The notes under the pieces are model-generated. The model was not told the DNA's origin, did not search any database, and was given only the letters and a program-made list of their open reading frames with translations. A stretch of DNA of 64,000 nt from NCBI GenBank assembly GCA_959347315.1, contig OY365810.1, positions 17,739,858-17,803,857 on the forward strand, in the 5' to 3' direction. Position numbers and translations under genes: made by a program. The stretch is from Bimastos eiseni. Taxonomy: Eukaryota > Annelida > Clitellata > Crassiclitellata > Lumbricidae. This document shows positions 41,996 to 52,537 of this stretch, in pieces. The stretch's first letter is position 1; every line of letters starts with the position of its first letter.

Positions 41996-43400
41996 CAGAG
42001 AGACGGAGACAGAGAGACGGAGAGAGAGCGAGCGGATTAGCGTGCTAATCGGCCACAGGACCAATGCATGCCGTGGCGCTGCTAGGATAAGAGGCCAGAG
42101 GAGAGAGATTGGATATGATGGGGAGGATAGGAGAGGGGCCACACTATGTCTCATCCCTAACTCCAAGTTTTTTTGTAAATAACAATGTAACGGTAATCAT
42201 TTGTTGGTGATGATGCCGTCGTAATCATGCAACAGTGACACTATTCAATGTTGGAAGTCACTGGCAGTAGAACAGGGTCAGCTAAGCGATGGTCGACGCA
42301 TTGGTTAAATTGCTCACCCATGCAGAGATGACGGATCGCAGAATGTTTACATATCAACAAGTATACACAGCCTAAACCTATAGCTGAAGAACCTATAAAC
42401 GAAACTCACAATTTTAGCCATAGAATTAGTTAGGAGAATACACAACATACGGAAAAACAAATCATAACAATATATTTGGTCGGTTAATGTATAAATCACA
42501 ATTAGATGGGCCTAATAGTGTGTCTTCCATCTGACAGACTTGCAAGTCAAGTTTATCGCCCACTGTGTCAGAAATTGAAACGTTCAGGGTAAGATCGGCA
42601 TGGGTTACTGTATCCAACCACAGTTGGATAGATATCCTAGATGGATAGAAAGACGACAGCGATGAAATTCCCTTTTAAAAATTACACCTTGCTGCCGGCA
42701 TCAACTGAATCCTGCAAAGAAGTCATTTTTCACAATTTATGGCTTGACCTACAGTCTATATTGTCCTGGCAACGCTGAGACAGTTCTCCCAACACATCGA
42801 TTATCTCATCTACACGCGAATTATGTCTCATCTGCCAAGATATTCTCATACGTAGGTCTACGCATTGGAGCGTATATGCGAGAAACAATGCCTTGCCTGG
42901 AATTATCAACAATTGCATCGCATTAAAAGTCAAACCTCCTTCTCCCTTTACGAGCTGCAGCATTTGGAGCGGTTTGGATGTTTCAGCGAGCAACAAATGG
43001 TGGACAGTGGGAACTCATTACACTCTGCATCCGACGAAAATCTACTTGAAAATCTGCTCAAGCAGAAAGCGGATTTCTTGCCTTGCAATAGAACATTTCT
43101 GTAGCAATGCTCCACTGTTGCTTGGAGGTTAGGCCCCTATGCCTACTAATACGACTCAAACAAAACTCAGCCTCATTATCCCTCGTAAGACAGAACTTCT
43201 TAGAACTGTTGTACAACCACTCTCTATCCCAGTTCAGACGTTCTGAAAAGATGCTCTATACATATCCGTATGCATAATTATGCACAAACTTAGCTATTGA
43301 CGACAATGTGATACTTATTTAGATTCGATTAGTTTAACGTCATGTCTATAATCGGTAATACTAGTTAGTACTCTGCCATAAGTATATGTGGTCACATCAC
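40740..43400. other. Interval between the convergent TNFR-like and Ly6/uPAR genes
   Basis: It should hold both 3' UTRs. A GA-rich simple repeat is at 41958-42030. Two overlapping open frames at 42865-43132 match nothing I know. Confidence 0.45.
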
Positions 43401-43407
43401 AAGCGTG

Positions 43408-43413
43408 TTTATT
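43408..43413 (-). promoter_or_regulatory. Candidate polyadenylation signal of the Ly6/uPAR gene
   Basis: AATAAA on the minus strand about 280 bases past the stop codon at 43690. Motif and position only. Confidence 0.3.
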
Positions 43414-43689
43414 AAGGGACCTAACACTGGCCAATGTGGGCCTATCCTGTGTTTGCTTGATCTGTTAAGAGATACATTTAAATACAGCAGAGGCTGTCAA
43501 TTGGAGGATTGCATCGATTAGACTAAAAGAATGATTGGAGTTGAATGACCCGTATTTATCAGAACCTCCGTTGTCTCAAAAAAGAAAGCAGGACACGCTT
43601 GAATGCTGCCAACGAAATCAATCAAATGAGACGAAGATTTACGTCACGTATTCGTTGATGAAGAAATCTTTCATAAGAAGAAGTTATCA

Positions 43690-43910
43690 TCATCGTTTCT
43701 TTGTCGGTCGAGATCTATTTGAGTTGCAGAGGTCAGTGTTGCAGAAGCAGATTGTAACAGGAAAACCATTAGCATTTGTAATGTAGCAGCATTGATGTTG
43801 ATACGTGAAGAACGTCAGATGATGGACTTGGCTGTACTGAAGGCATTGCTCGTCCGACTGGAATTCTAGAGTTCCTTCTACATCGCATGCGCGGAAGATC
43901 GCCACCATTC
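43690..43910 (-). CDS. Ly6/uPAR gene exon 5: back of domain 4 and stop
   Basis: 221 nt after the acceptor tctcaaacag; residues 688-760 and TGA. About 44 of 60 residues from the first Cys region onward match the equivalent half in exon 4, so the last two back halves are a recent duplication. It ends in a short basic tail (RSRPTKKR) with no hydrophobic segment. Confidence 0.85.
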
Positions 43911-46900
43911 CTGTTTGAGATTCAAATGCAAACTACTCTGTTTGTAGAAATATAAGCAAACATATGTTTAAACATAAACAAGGCATTCAGCTTCAATGAG
44001 AGTACATGCACGTCGTTTCTCATGAACATCCTTCTTGTTCCTCACACTAGACTAAAGATTTATAAGCAAGTTCCTTTGCGAATGCCTTTCGTTATTTGTT
44101 TTTGCATTTGACTTGATTCATTCGTAATAGTAATCGTAAAGCTTATTCAAGAGCACTGTCACACCATCCTGAGCTCACAGAAGTTGAAAGCTTATCCTGT
44201 GATGCAAACTTTTTAGCCATTCATTAACACACATTTTTACGATGTCAATGTAAAGCCTACTATATCAATTTGTTGTTACATCAGCCTATATATAAATGAA
44301 GGGGTAAAATAAATTTAAAGTACATATGACTTAATGAAACTATGTATGATTAAACATGGTCAGATAGAGGTCTAGGCAAATATTTAACTCGACTCTAGAC
44401 TTCAAACGTTCTATTATAATTAAGTTAAGGACCTTACTTAAGATTCCATATCTTAACTTTGTAAGGTTAATCTAGAGAGCACAGGTCTCACGTGGATTCA
44501 CTTTACGTCTAGATTAGCCTTACAAAACCTAATCTGACTAAAGTTATATTTTAGCACAGTTACTGGTCAATGTCAACTAAATCAAAAGATTTTTACCTGT
44601 TTCACGTAAACTCAATATATAATGTAATGTAGTGTAGTCGAACATTTCTATAGCGCCTCTTCAATATGCTACTCAGAGGCGGTCTCTGCTCTGAACGATA
44701 ACTATTGTGATGCCAACTGTCATTTTATAGAGATAATTTACATTTTCAATACACTAAAACTTAGTAAAGTATTGAAACGTAAGAGATTAAAAGTCAACTA
44801 TCAGTCGTAGTATTTTCTATAATAAAATCGAACAAAGGTCATAATTATACGAACGTAGTTCTACGAAGCTTACCACTTTGAGAAACGTAGGCATAGGTGT
44901 AGCAAGATCGGCCGACGCACGTTGGGAGGTTCGTTGATCCAGCAATATTACTGCACAGTGAAGTTCCAGTCGTGTCTGAATTAGGAAAATAAGTGCAATC
45001 GTAGCACCTCACTTGGCGGTTAATAGTCGTTGTCGAGTTACTTATTAGCATCAGAGAAGTTCTCTGAGTCGACGAGAACGAAGTGGGGGAAGGGGAAGCC
45101 TGAGTCGTCGTTCGTGAAGTACCTATGTCGGAACTCGTCCGGATACTTGACGAAGCTACTGTGACTGGCGTAAGACCAGCCGTGCTTGTTACGTTTGACT
45201 CCGAACCCGATGGAGTTCCGCGAGTCGTGTTAGGAGTAGTTACTCTAGTACTGGTGTTTGAGCTTGACGCAGCTGTGCTATTATACTGAGATGATGGAAG
45301 TATGTCCGGCGGCACAGGGGGCTTCGTGGTTGATGTGGTCAGCGTCATCGTCGTGGAGGTTGTTTGGGGCATCGGTCGAAATCTATTGGAATTACAGAGA
45401 TCCGTGTTACAAAAGCAGACCGTCACCGGCATTCCGGAGACATCTGTTTTGTAACAACATTGATGTTCAAATGTGAAGAAGGTCAGATTATACACTTTGC
45501 TATACTGTAGACACTGCTCGTCAGTTTGGAACACCACCGTCCCTTCTTTGTCGCAATTGCGATCTATTACCGAAATCCCTATTAAGAAATCCAATCACAG
45601 TCAAGCATATGCAAACCTATAAATATCATTATCTGTATTATATAGTATATACAATTTCAGATATATGTAACTTAATGCGAAGAATAAACATCGTCTGTAG
45701 ACCTATTATATATATATATATAATTAAACACGGACGAGCGTACCTTGTTGGCGAATATAATCGAAATCGCAATCTCAACATTTCTACAGTGCCCACAACA
45801 AAACCAGGGAATCAGCTTATTCACAGGCGATTTGTATGGCGATTTGAAAATCTTCCTTTAATAATGATATTGCTATGAGTAGGCTATATATAGCCTAACA
45901 ATCTTTTCATTGCATTGCTGTCTAAGACTTTGCAACCAGTCCTTTTGTGATTTTTATTCAGTTTACATTGGTTAATAACAATAAGAAGGCATTATTACAT
46001 TATGCCTATCACCCACTGCGCCTCCCAGAGGTTCTCTTAAGGCGTTATATAAATAGCCAGATACATACATACATAAATACATACATACATACATACATAC
46101 ATACATACATACATACATACATACATACATACATACATACATACATACATACATACATACATACATACATACATACATACATACATACATACATACATAC
46201 ATACATACATACATACATACATACATACATACATACATACATACATACATACATACATACATACATACATACATACATACATACATACATACATACATAC
46301 ATACATACATACATACATACATACATACATACATACATACATACATACATACATACATACATACATACATACATACATACATACATACATACATACATGG
46401 CATCTCAGGGACCCTATTGGCGAAATTCATGGTAGAAAATTGACCGGCATTGCCCGCTCTAATTTCTGTCATCACTTTTTCATCATAATTCGAACAAGAT
46501 GGGAGGCCATTTTGATTTTATTGTTATTATTATCACTGATAAAAGTAATCTTACTAGTTTTCATGACTTCAAGCAGTTTATTATTCTATTGTAGAGAAAT
46601 GCATCGATTTGACAATTGACACATACTAAGTAGAATTAAATATAAGTGAGTCATGAGCAGAAAGAGACGATCGTTTCTTACCTGTGTCAGAAGTGTACAC
46701 GTAAACATAGCAGGCTCTTCCGGAGCACGTCGTCACAGCTGATGGACCATCTGATGAAACACTGCACACGGAATCATTGGCGGACTCTGACTTTGGATAA
46801 TAAGAGCAACTATAGCACGCAATCGCAGAAGACACTGAAGGGGAGAATGAAGTTGAAACTCTGACCGTCGTGGTTGTTGTTGTTTTTGTTGTTGTTAGAG

Positions 46901-49900
46901 TAGTCATTGGATGTGTTGTTCTAATGGTTTTCAGTTGACTCAGTTCACTTGGTTTAGTGGATGTGACAGTAGTTATAAATGAAATTGATGGTGTATATCT
47001 CTTTGAAGGCAACGTTGTGACCAGTGGGTCTGCTTGTGTGCTGTTTCTGGCCACCGTCAATAGAAATGTCGAGAGACTGAATGATGTCACCGGTGGTTTA
47101 GATACAGTCGTGGAGTCGTCAACCTCTAAGACCGGTTGCGAGACGTTATTATTACAGAGGTATGAGTGGCAGTAGCAGACTGTCAGCGCGTTCCACCTGC
47201 TCCGTACCGTGTAGCAACACTGATTATCATACAAGAAGAAAGTCCAGTTGTAAATCTGGCTGTACTGAAGACATTGGTCTTCTGACTGGAAGTCGAAATT
47301 CCCTTCTGCATCGCATCCCCGAATGACTATGTACTGCTCTGAAAGAGTAAATCAAACACATATGGTAGACATGAATTAACAGCTCCACCATCAGTATAAT
47401 CTGACCATTTAATTCCGATTGCACTCTACTTGAAATTGGTCTTTTAACGTTGACATATAACATCATATGGGAAAGCCAACAAACAACGACAAGTGAGAGA
47501 AAGGTGTGGCCTTCAGACTATGCAGTATTCGTAAGTTTATACAGTGTTATTAGTGCTACTCACAGTGCTACACCAATCTGAGGCTTTCCTATTGCAAAAG
47601 ACCTCGAGAAAATAAGGCTGCCTTTAAGCAACGAAAGGATGCAATGAGGCCTCCTCCAGTAGGCCAATACCTTCCTTCGTCATCGTCCACGTCCCTGATC
47701 CGTATACAAATCATGTCTATGTACAAGATTTCACCATTCTTATATATATGTATATATATAGACAAGAATGATGAAATCTTGTACACTTCAAGTGCTTATT
47801 CAGTTTCCTCTTAGTAGTTCCTTTCTCTTGTACAAGGCATCTTCTCCCTTGGCAACTCTTCTCTTTATTTCTGTGCTGCACATGACATCCCTTGTGATTG
47901 TACTTCCCAAGTAGCAGAACTTTCCGACTTCCTCTATTTCCTTTCCATCTATGGATATGTGGACTGTTCTTTCCCCGGCCTTACTTATTCTCATGGCCTT
48001 TGTCTTTTGCATATTTATTTTAACGCCATACTCCTGTGTGGTCTTGTTCAGTTGGATCATCATTTTCTGTATTCCTTTTTATATACCTCTTAAATATATC
48101 TTAAACGTACAATATCCTTTACAAAGGCAGCGAATAAGTCCGGCGCATACCTGGCACTAGTAAACACCAGTGTTGTGTGCAAGACTTTAAACTTCAAGAC
48201 CAAGACGAGACAGTAAAAGACAAGTGATCCTATATAAAAGGCTGTCAAATACTGATGTATCAGTTTTCGGGAATAAGGTTCAGTTGTAATTTCAATTTGA
48301 AACTTAATTATAATGTATATCCTACCATGCAATTCCCAAGAAAAGTTTTTTATTGCCGAGTTTTATCTTTTTCGATATTTCTTTTTCGGCCTATCTTCTG
48401 AATAGTATAAAGAAAGCACGTCTGAAATCTTCTAGACGATTTTAAACAAGCAAATTCGATACCATTTACCAATGGAAATTATAAATTTTTGCCTATCCTT
48501 ACTCACCCAAGAAACTCGAAGTTGTTCCGATCGTTTCGGTTATGGTGGTTTTACATCAATGACAAACTAATAGCCAATAGCTATTGTTCGTCAATAGGCC
48601 TAACTATAAATTGCTTAAACGCAAACTTCACAATTTCAGGTTCTCTCTCATACATTTTTCCACTTTAAGACAATTGAATTGATTCCAGTATCATGTGACT
48701 CGCGCGTTAACCAGAATAACCGTTTCTCGTAAATTCCGGTTTAAGTTTCTAGCGCAAAATTGTAAGACAGTTAACGCGAAACTTATCGAGACCGCTTGTT
48801 CGAGACAGAACAAGACTTTCACTTCAAGACAGTTTCTAAAAATTCGAAACACTACCTTTAGACCGAGACCGAGACAGCAGGCTTCCGAGACCGAGACCGT
48901 GACACTAAAAAACTGTCTCGCGACGTCTCGAGACCGAGACACTGTCTCGAGACCATACAACTCTGGTAAACACCAACATGTGGGAAGTTACTGTGAAATT
49001 TACTGCATTTAGATGAAAACATACGCCGAAATGACGAAGAGTTGATCAAACAACCAACGCGTACAAAAGGTCATCTACTAATACAGTTCATTTCCAAACA
49101 GTCTCTTACCTTCCTCGACATAGGCATAATTGTAACATGCCCTGGCAGAACATGTATTGATTCCGGTTGAATTGAAAGGTTCGCTGCAAGATGAATCTCC
49201 TATGATACCAGCATTGACGGAGTACTTGCAGTCGTAACACGTCACTGACTGTCGCTGCTCTTCATCGTCGTCTGGCGACCGCTTCATGACATTCCGTTGA
49301 ATGGAGAGTGGTGACGTCATCGTCGTCGTCACCATCGTCGTATTCGGTCGTCCGCCTAAAACTGGTTGAGTTACGTCATAGTTGCAGAAGTCATTCTGGC
49401 AGAAGCAGTGCGTATACGTGCTCCCTGTCGTTGTATTGGCCACAGAGTAGCAGCACTGGTTCTCAAACAAAAAGAACGCAATGCCGAGTACTTGACTGTA
49501 TTGCAAACAATGTTCAACTGTGATGCCTGAAGACAGATCGATGCAGGATCGATAGATTGTAGGATCACCTGCCAATGTATAATCAATCTGTGTGCAAATA
49601 ACTGAAATCGATAAATTTAATCTGAGATGAAGAGGTCGATTTTCATGGCAAGGAATAAACTACCCTACAGGCCTACACACTATACTCAGAACACTGCAAA
49701 AATGGACGCGCTATTAATGTGGTATTAGTCTAGTAGTGTAGTGAACTTTCAACGCAGAGGCTGATGGTTCAAACCGTCTTTAGAACAAAAAGTATGTCAA
49801 GATGTCTGTCAATTTGCTCCCTATTATCCGATCCATTGAATATTTAAACTGCTTTTGCATATTAGGCCTATATATATATATATATGCCTGTCGTCGAGAT

Positions 49901-49946
49901 GTGTGTGTGTGTGTGTGTGCGTACCATGTGTCTTAGGAAATTGCTC

Positions 49947-49983
<37 letters not shown>

Positions 49984-52472
49984 TAGTATAGTATAGTATG
50001 GATGTGTTTTGCACCTGATGCTACTGAGACTAACATTCTGTGAAGACAGTGGCGGCTCTAGGATTTTCCATCAGGGGCGGCCATGGGGGGGGGCTGAGGA
50101 ACCTGACGGGGGGCCAATTGGATACCCGACTTTCGCCGAAACTGACAGTGATAAGTTTTGTCCGCACTGAGTGACATCGACCACATGCAAGTATGTGTAT
50201 TGGAGCAACATGAATTCTTCATTTCAACAACCTCATGAAAAGCAAGCTTATAATTAGGGTATCAGAAAAGAAGCCAGGTCATTGTCCATGTTCCCTCTAA
50301 TTTTTGGAGATAGTGTGCGCAAGAAATTTTTTATGTGCCACATTTTATAAATGGTTGACACTAGTTAAATTAAGACCATAATCTAAAAGTCGAGAGTGAT
50401 CATTTCTGATAACCTATGAAAAATTCCATGTTTAAAAATAAATAAGGGGACGATTCAGCCAAGGAACCAAAGTTTCTGAGGTAAGGTAGGCCACAGCCGG
50501 CAAGGAGACTCGATTTATGTAGTTTTATAAAAAGAAACCATGTCTTGTTATTTTTGTATAAAACTTTGTGTGGGTTGGCTCCAAGGCCTGTGTGCATGCA
50601 CACACGCACACAGCTTAGATGGAACATTTGGTCATTGTGGTCAAATTTGTTGCACATAAACTTTGAATGCTTTAACAGGTGCCCGACTTTGGGAATTTCA
50701 TTGCTGAAGTCTTCAACATTACTGTGTTACGAAAAGCAAAGATAAGATGCCATTATAATTCAAGAACGACTTATTGCCTATGCACCAATGATAACAGTAA
50801 GTGAATGGTCAGATGTAACTCACTTTGTGTTTCAACACATTTCTTATGCATAAGAGAACTTGAAGTCAATACCTTTCATGTGATGCAAAAATCTCTAGCT
50901 TCTACAATAGATCTACACGTATCAACTAAATTTACATTCAATTGGTGTGCGTGGCAATGGACATAAATGGCCAGTGTCCTCCAACTACCTTCCATGATTG
51001 CAGCTGCTGGAGTGCTGGAGGCCCTTATTAACACCGATCAGACACTTGCACCATCATAACCTTGACCAACCAAACCTGGCAACCTGAACTTATGTGTGCC
51101 TTACCCGTCTTAACGGTATTTAAGACAAGTCCTGACAATGACTTTGCATCTATTCCGTTTGCAGGTTAAAAACATAGAAAAATTCATTAACTATTTTTTG
51201 ACAAAAAACGTATAACAGAAATACACATAGCTGTTTCTGAGACTAATATGTTTTGTTCCATCAACTATGTTAGAAAACTAAATGGACTTTTTGACCACTT
51301 CTATTATCTGATCCCCGACCATATCTCCCATTCAAAATTCTTGGCAAGTAAGTAAGATATTCATTATTATGTTTATGAAAAATAATTTAAGATTTTATTA
51401 TGCAAGTAAGTATGTTATGCCTTTGAGAATGCCACGACAAATATAATTTTGAATTTCATCATGCATCATATATCTGACCAAGTAATATAAAATCTAAGTG
51501 ATCCAAGATTTCATTGCAAAATATTTGGTAAAAAATCTGGGGGGCCAGTGGGTGGGCCAGAGCTAGGTTGGTGGGGTCATGGCCCACCTGGTCTTCCTGT
51601 GGAGCCGCCACCGTGTGAAAACACTGATGAACAATTAAGTAGGCTATATTGGCGTTTCATGGCATAAAAATCCACAATAGTGTCAACTGCGTCTCCTATA
51701 ACACCGTCAGAGAAAGAAGAATGACGAGTTTACTGCTGGTCAGTGTGGTCATCATGAAATCGACAAATTAGTTGATTTGGCAGAATGCCACATTTTTACC
51801 TAGCAATGCAATACCTGTACATGACGGTGTTATATATAGCATGACCTAGGTCTATTTCACGCGTGTATGTATGTATGTATGTATGTATGTATGTATGTAT
51901 GTATGTATGCATGTATATATGTATGTATGTCTTTATATATATATATATATGTATGTGTATGTATTTATATATATATGTATGTATGTATGCATATATGTAT
52001 ATATGTATGTATTTTGTATATGTATATGTACATATGTATATATGTATGTATGCATGAACGCATGTATACATGTATGTATGTATATATGTATGTATTATGT
52101 ATGTATATATGTGTGTATGTATGCGTGCATGTATGCATGTATGCGTGTATGTATGTATGTATGTACGTATGTAATGTATGTGTGTATGTATGCATGTATG
52201 TGTGTATGCATATATATGTATGTATGTATGTATGTACGTATGTATATCTGTCGGTCTGTATGTATGTATGTATTTACGAATAGATGTATGTATGTATGTA
52301 TGTATGTGTGTATGTATGTATGTATATGTATATGTATGTATGTATCAATGTGTATGTATGTATGTATGCATGTATATGCATATGTATGTATTTATGTATG
52401 TATATGTATATGTATGTATGTATCAATGTGTATGTATGTATGTATGCATGTATGTATGCATGTATGTATGTA

Positions 52473-52537
<65 letters not shown>

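Noticed and set aside
42865..43132. Two overlapping 79-codon plus-strand frames
   Set aside because: No recognisable family, no splice support and mutual overlap; probably chance or old repeat.
43535..43786. Plus-strand 83-codon frame over the last Ly6/uPAR exon
   Set aside because: Shadow of the minus-strand coding exon, which carries the CFCNTDLCN motif.
46056..46475. 117-167 codon open frames with Met-Tyr-Val-Cys repeats
   Set aside because: Pure (ACAT)n microsatellite.
49735..49790. tRNA gene suggested by a GGTTCAAACC box
   Set aside because: No A box at proper distance and no acceptor stem.
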